A stretch of 64,000 nt of DNA. Origin: T3Sed10-241 sp036796255 (lineage in GTDB: Bacteria; Bacteroidota; Bacteroidia; Flavobacteriales_D; Cryomorphaceae). Where the stretch lies: the NCBI GenBank assembly GCA_036796255.1, contig DAIRDH010000008.1, forward strand, positions 1-64,000, read 5' to 3'. Numbering within the stretch: position 1 is the stretch's first letter; each line of letters opens with the position of its first letter. The notes under the pieces were generated by a model. The model ran no database searches, was not told the origin of the DNA, and saw only the letters and a list, made by a program, of their open reading frames with translations. Positions 51,762 to 59,715 of this stretch are shown one piece after another. Made by a program: the position numbers and the translations under genes.

Positions 51762-53452
51762 ACAAGACCATTAGTGCCAATATCGGAGGACGCATATTCA
51801 ACATAGAGGAAGAAGCTTACGAAAAGTTGAACGCGTACCTCAGCAGTATCAGACGTTATTTCGGAAACCAGGAAACAGCCGATGAAATAATTTCAGACAT
51901 CGAGCTGCGCATCGCCGAACTTTTTTTAGAGCGCACTTCAGATTCAAAACAGGTTATCACGCTTAAGGATGTCAATGAGATTATTTCCATCATGGGTGAG
52001 CCGGAACAATTCGCAGAAAGTGGAGAAGAAGAGGAAAGCACAAGCAAAACCTACACGAAGGGATCTGGCAAGCGACGCATATTTCGCGATCCAGACGACA
52101 AAGTAGTTTTTGGCGTATGCAGCGGAATTAGCGCTTACATGGGTTGGGATCCTATTGTGTTGCGCATTGCATTTGCCGTGGCCCTCATATTTTTTGGCAG
52201 CGGATTGCTGCTTTACATATTGCTGGCCATTATTATTCCAACAGCCAAAACCACCGCTGAAAAATTGCAGATGCGTGGCGAGCCCGTCACCGTTGAGAAC
52301 ATTTCCAAAAAGGTAAGTGAGTCATTTGAAGACATGAAAGAGGACCTCAAGAACTTTGGAAAAAAAAACGACCTGAATGAGGAACGATTCCGCTCTGAGG
52401 GCGAGCGGATAGGCCATTTTTTCACGAAAGTGGGTCACTTTATTGTCAGTCTACTCACCCTGCTCGTTTCATTCATCACCCGGCTTTTGGGTGTGGCCTT
52501 TATTGTTGTCGCTGTCTTAGCCATCCTGGGCTTACTCAGCGCCTTTCTGGGTTGGGAGTTTGCCTTCCGCATTACAGATGGTGAGATTTTTTGGGATGAG
52601 CACATAAAGTTGCTCATAGCGTCAGCCTTTGAAAGCGATCTTCAACAACAACTATTTCTCTGGGGCCTTGCCGGCATCCTAATCATTCCATTTATCGGTT
52701 TATTTTTAATTGCGATACGGCTCTTATTTAATGTGAACAAAGTTCCCCGATATACTGGCGCAGCGCTCACAGGCCTCTGGATTGCTTGCGTTATATTGAC
52801 AGCTTACCCGGCAATCCATCTTTTGAAAAACTTTAGGATAGAAGCGACCTACAGTGAAGTAGAAACCATTCCCGAAATCACTTCTGACATCCTCGTGATT
52901 GACACAGAAAAAAGTGAAGAACCCTCCTACCGATTCAGGACAGGCCTCGGCAATGGCCAAACTTTTTTTCACGGCATTGTAACATTTCCCGGACTCGATT
53001 CGACTGACATTTGGTATACCGGCAAGAACCAACTCACCGTGGCCATGAACGAATCAGACAGCACCTTCAGACTTGAAGCAGAGAGAAGCGCTCGCGGTGC
53101 GAGTCAGAAAGATGCCATCAACAATGCCGGCCTGATTACTACTCACTATACATTCAGTGGCGACAGCCTCAGGATGTACCCTTGGTTTGCACTTAAAAAA
53201 GGTCAACCTATTCGTGATCAAAAAGTGCATTACACGCTGTATGTGCCTGTCGGCAAAAGGGTGCATTTCAGCAAAGGCTCTATTGATCTCATTTTTGATG
53301 TGCCCAACGTGACCAATACTTATGATGCCGATATGGTGGGACACACCTGGATCATGACCCAAAACGGACTGACCTGCGAAACTTGCAAGGAGGACAGCAA
53401 CCGTAGCAAGCGCATCAAGATAGAATACGAAAATTCCGAGAGTAGCTACTAA
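51758..53452 (+). CDS. PspC domain-containing membrane protein
   Basis: Membrane protein of 564 residues. The N-terminal ~100 residues are cytoplasmic (ISANIGGRIFNIEEEAYEKL, ADEIISDIELRIAELF). The PspC domain is at about 108-165: RRIFRDPDDKVVFGVCSGIS, AYMGWDPIVLRIAFAVALIF and LLLYILLAIIIPTAKTT. Four further helices follow at 220-350, then a beta-rich soluble C-terminus ending with a pair of cysteines (LTCETCKEDS). PspC proteins sense or buffer membrane stress. It is translated from an ATG overlapping the padR stop and is presumably repressed by PadR. The C-terminal domain resembles those in other Bacteroidota PspC proteins but has no known role. Confidence 0.9.
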   Translation: MNKTISANIGGRIFNIEEEAYEKLNAYLSSIRRYFGNQETADEIISDIELRIAELFLERTSDSKQVITLKDVNEIISIMGEPEQFAESGEEEESTSKTYTKGSGKRRIFRDPDDKVVFGVCSGISAYMGWDPIVLRIAFAVALIFFGSGLLLYILLAIIIPTAKTTAEKLQMRGEPVTVENISKKVSESFEDMKEDLKNFGKKNDLNEERFRSEGERIGHFFTKVGHFIVSLLTLLVSFITRLLGVAFIVVAVLAILGLLSAFLGWEFAFRITDGEIFWDEHIKLLIASAFESDLQQQLFLWGLAGILIIPFIGLFLIAIRLLFNVNKVPRYTGAALTGLWIACVILTAYPAIHLLKNFRIEATYSEVETIPEITSDILVIDTEKSEEPSYRFRTGLGNGQTFFHGIVTFPGLDSTDIWYTGKNQLTVAMNESDSTFRLEAERSARGASQKDAINNAGLITTHYTFSGDSLRMYPWFALKKGQPIRDQKVHYTLYVPVGKRVHFSKGSIDLIFDVPNVTNTYDADMVGHTWIMTQNGLTCETCKEDSNRSKRIKIEYENSESSY

Positions 53453-53481
53453 GCTTTCCGCAAATAAGCACCAAAAGAGCC

Positions 53482-53676
53482 ATGAAAAAGCAATTCCTGT
53501 TTCTCCTGATCATTTCCAGCCTCGGCATAGCAATTGCTATAGGTCTTTTTGCGACAGCGCTTTGGCTTACTCCCGACCCAAATGCACCCGATGAGGTTTC
53601 AGCGAAACATTTGAATGATGGCAAAACGCACTACACCATGCCGAGTTTCGTGCCCACGGTGAAAAGCACGTGGTGA
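53482..53676 (+). CDS. Small single-pass membrane protein of unknown function
   Basis: A 64-residue protein. It has a lysine-start signal/anchor helix (MKKQFLFLLIISSLGIAIAI, continuing to ALWL) and a polar tail with TPDPNAPDEVSAKHLNDGKT and a proline-containing end. It lies 29 bases after the PspC gene in the same direction, so it may be the third gene of the padR-pspC operon. No homologue recognised. The initiating ATG has a purine-rich upstream stretch (AAAAGAGCC). Confidence 0.6.
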   Translation: MKKQFLFLLIISSLGIAIAIGLFATALWLTPDPNAPDEVSAKHLNDGKTHYTMPSFVPTVKSTW

Positions 53677-53734
53677 TCCCTGTAATATCTTGATATGATG
53701 GGTGTACTGCAAGGATAAAGCTTGAAATGGTTTT

Positions 53735-54024
53735 ATCAAACTCAGGTTACTAACCTGAGTTCGGTTTTGATTCGGCAATTCAGATGTTCATAAAATGGAA
53801 TATGTCAGGCGCATTTTTAAAGCTTCCTGCCCCTACCGGACAGGCAGGTAGCCGGCTAAAGCGCAAAAATGCAACGCAGCAGATTCCATTTTATGGGCAA
53901 GACACAGACAAGTTATTAAGGTGATTTCAGTTTACTTGCTGGCGGGGTGCTTCATTGAGCGATAATACACCTTTGGTCTTGTATTTAAGCGACTTAATTG
54001 TAGTCGGTCTGAATCCGAAGAGGA
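53735..54024 (+). repeat. Non-coding tandem repeat with palindrome and long hairpin, copy 1
   Basis: 290-base unit. It starts with a perfect 23-base palindrome (arms AACTCAGGTTA and TAACCTGAGTT around one C, 53739-53761). Then comes a nested hairpin, 53789-53895: outer arms CATAAAATGGAAT / ATTCCATTTTATG, inner arms GCATTTTT / AAAAATGC, and at the tip an extra insertion with CCTGCC ... GGCAGG. It contains no gene. Confidence 0.85.
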
Positions 54025-54291
54025 ATCAAACTCAGGTTACTAACCTGAGTTAGGTTCTGATTCGGCAATTCAGATGTTCATAAAATGGAATATGTCAGGC
54101 GCATTTTCAAAGCTTTAGCGGGCTAAAGCGCGAAAATGCAACGCAACAGATTCCATTTTATGGGCAAGACCCGGACGCGCTATTGAGATGATTCCGGTTT
54201 CATTGCTCACTGGGTGCTTCATGTTTCAATAATACACATTTGCTCTTGTAATTTAGCGACTTAATAGTAGTCGGTCTGAATCCGAAGAAGA
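54025..54291 (+). repeat. Non-coding tandem repeat with palindrome and long hairpin, copy 2
   Basis: 267-base unit, differing in length from copy 1 only by the missing 23-base tip insertion. Same palindrome at 54029-54051. Hairpin 54079-54162 has outer arms identical to copy 1, inner arms GCATTTTC / GAAAATGC, and tip arms CTTTAGC / GCTAAAG. Compared with copy 1, one inner T-A pair became C-G, so pairing is kept. Confidence 0.85.
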
Positions 54292-54306
54292 ATCTAACTC
54301 AGGTTA
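54292..54306 (+). repeat. Partial third repeat copy at the E1 promoter
   Basis: ATCTAACTCAGGTTA matches the first bases of copies 1 and 2 up to the left palindrome arm and then stops. It is followed by TATCTTTG (54308-54315), a -7 box for the gene at 54337. Confidence 0.7.
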
Positions 54307-54336
54307 GTATCTTTGCAGTGCTCAACCACCATCGAA

Positions 54337-56757
54337 ATGACTGAAACAAAAGAAGCTTTATCCACTGAGGAAGCGGCCCACATTGCAGAATTAATCGCTG
54401 ATTATAAGCTCGCTTGCGAGAGCAGGGAAGCCTCCCTCTTGGGCCGCAAAGAAGTGCTGACGGGCAAAGCCAAATTCGGCATCTTCGGCGACGGCAAAGA
54501 AGTGGCACAGCTGGCCATGGCCAAGCAATTTAAAAATGGCGATTTTCGCTCGGGATACTACCGCGACCAGACCTTTATGATGGCCATTGGCGCATTGAGC
54601 TTAAAGCAAATTTTCGCTGGCCTCTATGCCCATCCCGATCCTGAGAAAGAACCCGGCAGCGCTGGCCGCCAAATGGGTGGACACTTCAGCACGCGCAGTT
54701 ACGATCCCATCAAGGGCGAGTGGAGAGACTTGATGTCTCAAAAGAACTCATCGGCCGACATCTCCCCTACTGCCGGACAAATGCCACGCCTCCTCGGGCT
54801 TGCACAAGCCTCGAAGATATACCGCAACAACCCGGAACTTTCCAAAGGGTTTGAAAAATTCAGCGCCGGTGGCAATGAGGTGGCCTTTGGTACCATTGGT
54901 GACGCCAGCACGAGCGAAGGCCTGTTTTTCGAAACCATGAATGCCGCCGGAGTACTTCAGGTACCCATGGTGATGTCGGTATGGGATGATGGCTATGGCA
55001 TCAGTGTACCCAAGAAGTACCAAACCACCAAAGGAAGCATTTCTGAGCTCCTCAAAGGATTACAGCGCGATGAGAAACTCAAGGGTTTCGAAATCATCAG
55101 AACCAAGGGCTGGGACTACCCCGACCTCATCACTGCTTATGAGCGCGGCGTGAAAATAGCCAGAGAGCAGCACGTTCCCGTGCTCATCCACGTAGAAGAA
55201 ATGACCCAGCCTCAGGGCCACTCCACCTCCGGCTCTCACGAGCGCTACAAATCAAAAGAACGATTGGAATGGGCCAAGGAATACGATTGTATTGCCAAGA
55301 TGCGCGCCTGGATCATTGAGCATGGCCTCAGCGATGAAGATCAACTTGCTGAAATTGAAAAGCAGGCAAAAAAAGATGTGCGCGCTGCGCAGAAAGAGGC
55401 CTGGAATGAATTTCAAGGCGAAATTAATGATGAAAGGGAAGCGCTCACCGGCATCCTTCAAGCGCTTGAATCAGCTACTGGCAGTGAGATCAACGGCCTG
55501 GATGAGGCCATTGAGGAAGTGGCAAAAATTACTGAGCCCATACGCAAAGAGTTATTTTCTGCCGCACGCAAAGCATTGACCCTAAGCCGTGGCAGTCAAT
55601 CGCCTGAACGTGATACGCTGCTAAGGTGGCTCAGCGCGCAACAGGAAAAGAACAGCAACCGGTACAGCTCTTACCTCTACAACGAGAGCGGCCGATCGGC
55701 CACACGGGTTGATGCCGTTGCCGCCAATTTTGGCGAAAGCCCTGAAATGGTAGATGGACGCATTGTACTGAGAGACAATTTTGCAGCTTTGTTTGAGCGC
55801 TATCCGCAAGTACTTGCATTTGGTGAAGATGTTGGCAAAATAGGCGGAGTAAATCAAAGCATGGAAGGCATGCAAGAGCGCTTTGGTGAATTGCGCGTGT
55901 CAGATACCGGCATCCGCGAAGCCACCATCATTGGTCAGGGAATCGGTATGGCCATGCGCGGTTTGCGGCCCATTGCCGAGATCCAATACCTGGACTATTT
56001 GCTTTATGCCCTGCAGATACTCAGTGACGACCTGGCCACCTTGCATTACCGCACCAAAGGTTCACAGGCTGCACCCTTGATTGTGAGTACGCGCGGGCAC
56101 AGGCTGGAGGGAATTTGGCACTCGGGCTCACCTATGGGCGCTGTGATAAACGCCCTGAGAGGTATGTATGTATGCGTGCCAAGAAATATGGTTACTGCAG
56201 CAGGATTTTACAACACCTTGCTTCAAGGCGATGACCCTGCACTGGTGGTAGAACCACTCAATGCATACCGCAGCAAAGAGCCCCTTCCAGCAAATTTGGG
56301 TGAATTCACCATCCCGCTTGGTGTTCCCGAAATTGTGTGTGAGGGTACAGATATCACCATGGTGTCCTATGGTTCAACCTGTAACCTGGCTGAGATGGCA
56401 GTTGAACAACTCAAGAAATTGGGCGTAAGCGTTGAACTCATTGATGTGCGCACCCTTCTGCCTTTCGATACAGGCCACATGATAGCCCGCAGCGTGGAAA
56501 AAACAAACCGTCTGCTTATTGTGGATGAAGATGTACCGGGTGGTGCTTCGGCATTTATATTTAACAAAGTACTCACCGAACAAGGAGCCTACCGCATGCT
56601 CGACAGCCAGCCGCATACCCTTACCGGAAAAGCGCACCGGCCAGCCTACAGCAGCGACGGTGATTACTTTTCAAAGCCCTCAATTGAGGATATTGTTGAA
56701 AAGGCATATCAGATCATGAATGAATTCGATCCATTAAAGTTTCCCTCAATTTATTGA
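54337..56757 (+). CDS. Fused E1 alpha/beta subunit of a 2-oxoacid dehydrogenase (branched-chain type)
   Basis: Thiamine-diphosphate enzyme of 806 residues that decarboxylates a 2-oxoacid and passes the acyl group to a lipoyl E2. Alpha half (about 1-380): SGYYRDQTFMMAIGALSL, AGRQMGGHFSTRSYD, the TPP/Mg site GTIGDASTSEGLFFETMNAA and WDDGYGISVPKKYQTTKGS. Beta half (about 465-806): LAFGEDVGKIGGVNQSMEGM, PIAEIQYLDYLLYALQILSD, MVSYGSTCNLAEMAVEQL and LLIVDEDVPGGASAFIF. Alpha and beta are separate in classical complexes; the fusion is common in Bacteroidota. Branched-chain 2-oxoacids are the likely substrate, but pyruvate is not excluded. ATG 54337 (MTETKEALST) is chosen over the earlier TTG. Confidence 0.92.
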   Translation: MTETKEALSTEEAAHIAELIADYKLACESREASLLGRKEVLTGKAKFGIFGDGKEVAQLAMAKQFKNGDFRSGYYRDQTFMMAIGALSLKQIFAGLYAHPDPEKEPGSAGRQMGGHFSTRSYDPIKGEWRDLMSQKNSSADISPTAGQMPRLLGLAQASKIYRNNPELSKGFEKFSAGGNEVAFGTIGDASTSEGLFFETMNAAGVLQVPMVMSVWDDGYGISVPKKYQTTKGSISELLKGLQRDEKLKGFEIIRTKGWDYPDLITAYERGVKIAREQHVPVLIHVEEMTQPQGHSTSGSHERYKSKERLEWAKEYDCIAKMRAWIIEHGLSDEDQLAEIEKQAKKDVRAAQKEAWNEFQGEINDEREALTGILQALESATGSEINGLDEAIEEVAKITEPIRKELFSAARKALTLSRGSQSPERDTLLRWLSAQQEKNSNRYSSYLYNESGRSATRVDAVAANFGESPEMVDGRIVLRDNFAALFERYPQVLAFGEDVGKIGGVNQSMEGMQERFGELRVSDTGIREATIIGQGIGMAMRGLRPIAEIQYLDYLLYALQILSDDLATLHYRTKGSQAAPLIVSTRGHRLEGIWHSGSPMGAVINALRGMYVCVPRNMVTAAGFYNTLLQGDDPALVVEPLNAYRSKEPLPANLGEFTIPLGVPEIVCEGTDITMVSYGSTCNLAEMAVEQLKKLGVSVELIDVRTLLPFDTGHMIARSVEKTNRLLIVDEDVPGGASAFIFNKVLTEQGAYRMLDSQPHTLTGKAHRPAYSSDGDYFSKPSIEDIVEKAYQIMNEFDPLKFPSIY

Positions 56758-56960
56758 AGGGTTTAAAAGTCAGGGTGCCATATTTCAAAACTGAATGGGT
56801 TTTAACGTTCGCGACTTAAAGTTTAAACCTCTTATTTACAATTCTTTAAAAAAGTTTGTGTACGAAATCCTGAAGTAGCCTTGCAAAGATCAACGCATAT
56901 TTACTTAATTTGGCATTACTAAGTGTACGGGATACACAATAACTAACAAAGAGCACACTT

Positions 56961-59687
56961 TTGAGAGGACATATTGCTGGGATCTGCACCTGCTTGATGA
57001 CGTTTCTCATGCTGTCGTCAGCAATGGGTCAAGGTACTGTTAAAGGAACCGTATACGACGACAATACCGGAGAAACGCTGATCGGAGCTTCAGTGGTACT
57101 GAAGGGCACTTCAACCGGAATCACAACCGACATAGATGGAAACTTCGAATTCGAGGTAAGTCAAAAACCTCCTTTCACATTGGTCATCAAATTTTTGGGT
57201 TATACCCAAAAAGAAGTAACTGTCAGCAATTTCAACGATCGCTTAAAGATCAGAATGGGCTCAGATGAGGTGATGATCAGCGAGGTGGAAATTGTGGGTA
57301 GCCGTATTTCTGAAAAAAATAAGCAAGCTCCGCTCACTGTCGAATCCATGGATGTGTTGGCAATAAGAGAAGTTCCGGCGGGCAGCTTCTATGAAGGCTT
57401 GGCCAACATGAAAGGCGTAGACATGACTTCGGCCAGCTTGGGATTTAAAGTAATCAACACCCGCGGTTTTAACAGCACTTCTCCCGTGCGCTCACTACAA
57501 TTGATTGATGGTATCGACAATCAATCTCCTGGATTGAATTTCTCACTCGGAAATTTCCTTGGCGCTTCCGACCTTGATGTGATGAAAGTAGATATCGTTT
57601 CCGGAGCAAGTTCAGCCTTTTACGGTCCCGGTGCTTTCAATGGAGTTATTGACATCACTTCGAAGGATCCTTTTCTGTTTAAAGGACTCAGCGCTCAGGC
57701 AAAAGTAGGTGAGCGGAATATGTATGAAGGAGCGTTTCGCTGGGCCGATGTGATACAGAATAAAGAAGGAGAGGACAAGTTTGCATACAAGATCAACTTC
57801 TTTTACATGCAAGCCGATGATTGGGAGGCCAACAATTTTGATCCGGTTTTTGAATCAGCCGTGGAGGCCAGCAATCCGGGCGGATTTAATGCCATAAACA
57901 TCTATGGAGACGAACAATTTGCTTCTACCAATTTCGATTATTCAAGCCCCGTTGATCAATTTGAGAGTCCAGGCCTGGGCAGATTTTACAGAACAGGATA
58001 TAAAGAAGAGGACCTGGTTGATTACGATGTCAACAATTTAAAATTCAATACAGCATTTCACTACAGGATAAAGCCGGATTTGGAAGTGAGTTACGATTTT
58101 CGCTACAGCAATGGAAGCACGGTATATCAGGGTGACAACAGGTACCGACTGGAAAATATCCAGTTTGTACAAAACCGAATCGAAATTAAGAAAGCTGACA
58201 AGTTTTTCTTCCGCATGTATGCCACACATGAAGATGCGGGTGATACCTACGATGTAGTGCAAACGGGATTCTTGCTCAACACGGCGGCTGCCGATGACGC
58301 GCGCTGGAATACACTGTATAAGCAACGTTGGGACGCTCTTTTTAGAAATCAAGTGTCATCTCTGCCTGGCTTCCCAACTTTCAACTTTGAGGAACATGGA
58401 ACGATAGGCAACTGGTCCGAAAATTTTCTAACACCCTTTCTCAATGCAAACAGGGATGTGGTTGCAGGATTTCATGACGAGAATCGTGCAATTGTGGACA
58501 ACATAGACGGCACTTTCAACAATCCCCGCTATGAACCCGGAACTGCGCGGTTTGACTCGTTATTCAACGACATTAGAGGCCGCACATTTGCGGAAAATGG
58601 ATCGAGGTTTTATGACCGCTCTGCACTCTACCATGCACAAGGTCAGTACAAAATAGACTCCAAAATAGCGACCATCACCCTCGGAGCGGATGGCCGATAT
58701 TACACGCCTGATTCGCGGGGAACCATTTTCAGCGACACATTGACTTTCACGCGTGTTCGAAATGACGAAGATGAACTGGTCAAAACGGACAGCACATACC
58801 GAACAATCACCAACTATCAATTTGGTGTGTATGCCGGTGCCGAAAGAAAATTCATCGAAGACAAACTCACNNNNNNNNNNNNNNNNNNNNNNNNNNNNNN
58901 NNNNNNNNNNNNNNNNNNNNNNNNNNNNNNNNNNNNNNNNNNNNNNNNNNNNNNNNNNNNNNNNNNNNNNTCATTTGACAGGTACCGCAGTCAGCTCGAT
59001 CTTGATGAGTTGGAATATTTCAATGTAGACGCAATAAGGCCAGAGCGGGTGAGGACAATCGAATTCGGATACCGCGGAACGTGGTTTGATCGCCTCTACA
59101 TCGACATGGGCTACTATTACAGTGTGTATGAAGACTTCATCGGTTTTCAGGTAGGAATTAGCACGGAATTCAACGAGGCGGGACTTCCTTCGAGATTACA
59201 AGCGTATCGCGTATCAGCCAATGCACTTGGTTTGGTGACAACCCAAGGATTCAGCGTAGGGTACAACTACTTCATCAAGAAATATAGCCTCAACGGCAAT
59301 TACTCTTTCAACAGGCTCGAAACCGGCGATGATGATCCTATCATTCCGGCTTTCAATACCCCTGAGAATAAATACAACATTGGTGTAAGCGCAAGAGACC
59401 TCAAGATTTTCGGAAAAGAAGCATTGGGCTTTAGTGTGAATTACAAGTGGATACAAGGCTTCGTCTTTGAGGGTTCACCTCAATTTACCGGATTCATTGA
59501 TAGTTATGATTTGGTGGATGCCCAGATATCTTACACCACCAAATTCAGATCCTTAAAAAATACGACTTGTCAATTCAAAATTGGCGCTTCTAATTTACTC
59601 GATAACCGCGTTTTTCAGGTATACGGCGGACCCTCAGTGGGTAGGCTTGCATACTTTTCTGTTTTATTTGAATTTAATAATCGCTAA
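56961..59687 (+). CDS. TonB-dependent outer-membrane receptor with carboxypeptidase-like domain (interrupted by gap)
   Basis: Outer-membrane transporter, 908 codons including the 100-N gap. TTG start with signal peptide MRGHIAGICTCLMTFLMLSS. The CarboxypepD_reg-like domain is at about 25-105: VKGTVYDDNTGETLIGASVV, TDIDGNFEFEV. The plug domain is at about 120-240: SLQLIDGIDNQSPGLNF and VDIVSGASSAFYGPGAFNGV. A long barrel with aromatic strands follows and ends AYFSVLFEFNNR. No TonB box is identified with certainty. No SusD-like partner is adjacent; a T9SS esterase-like gene begins 28 bases downstream. Ligand unknown. The gap at 58871-58970 lies in the barrel. Confidence 0.9.
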   Translation: MRGHIAGICTCLMTFLMLSSAMGQGTVKGTVYDDNTGETLIGASVVLKGTSTGITTDIDGNFEFEVSQKPPFTLVIKFLGYTQKEVTVSNFNDRLKIRMGSDEVMISEVEIVGSRISEKNKQAPLTVESMDVLAIREVPAGSFYEGLANMKGVDMTSASLGFKVINTRGFNSTSPVRSLQLIDGIDNQSPGLNFSLGNFLGASDLDVMKVDIVSGASSAFYGPGAFNGVIDITSKDPFLFKGLSAQAKVGERNMYEGAFRWADVIQNKEGEDKFAYKINFFYMQADDWEANNFDPVFESAVEASNPGGFNAINIYGDEQFASTNFDYSSPVDQFESPGLGRFYRTGYKEEDLVDYDVNNLKFNTAFHYRIKPDLEVSYDFRYSNGSTVYQGDNRYRLENIQFVQNRIEIKKADKFFFRMYATHEDAGDTYDVVQTGFLLNTAAADDARWNTLYKQRWDALFRNQVSSLPGFPTFNFEEHGTIGNWSENFLTPFLNANRDVVAGFHDENRAIVDNIDGTFNNPRYEPGTARFDSLFNDIRGRTFAENGSRFYDRSALYHAQGQYKIDSKIATITLGADGRYYTPDSRGTIFSDTLTFTRVRNDEDELVKTDSTYRTITNYQFGVYAGAERKFIEDKLXXXXXXXXXXXXXXXXXXXXXXXXXXXXXXXXXXSFDRYRSQLDLDELEYFNVDAIRPERVRTIEFGYRGTWFDRLYIDMGYYYSVYEDFIGFQVGISTEFNEAGLPSRLQAYRVSANALGLVTTQGFSVGYNYFIKKYSLNGNYSFNRLETGDDDPIIPAFNTPENKYNIGVSARDLKIFGKEALGFSVNYKWIQGFVFEGSPQFTGFIDSYDLVDAQISYTTKFRSLKNTTCQFKIGASNLLDNRVFQVYGGPSVGRLAYFSVLFEFNNR
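58871..58970. other. Scaffold gap (100 N) inside the TonB receptor gene
   Basis: Third run of exactly 100 N. The barrel sequence is interrupted here; true missing length is unknown, although the frame happens to stay open across the placeholder. Confidence 0.95.
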
Positions 59688-59715
59688 GTTTGAACTACAC
59701 TTAACAACTAACAAA

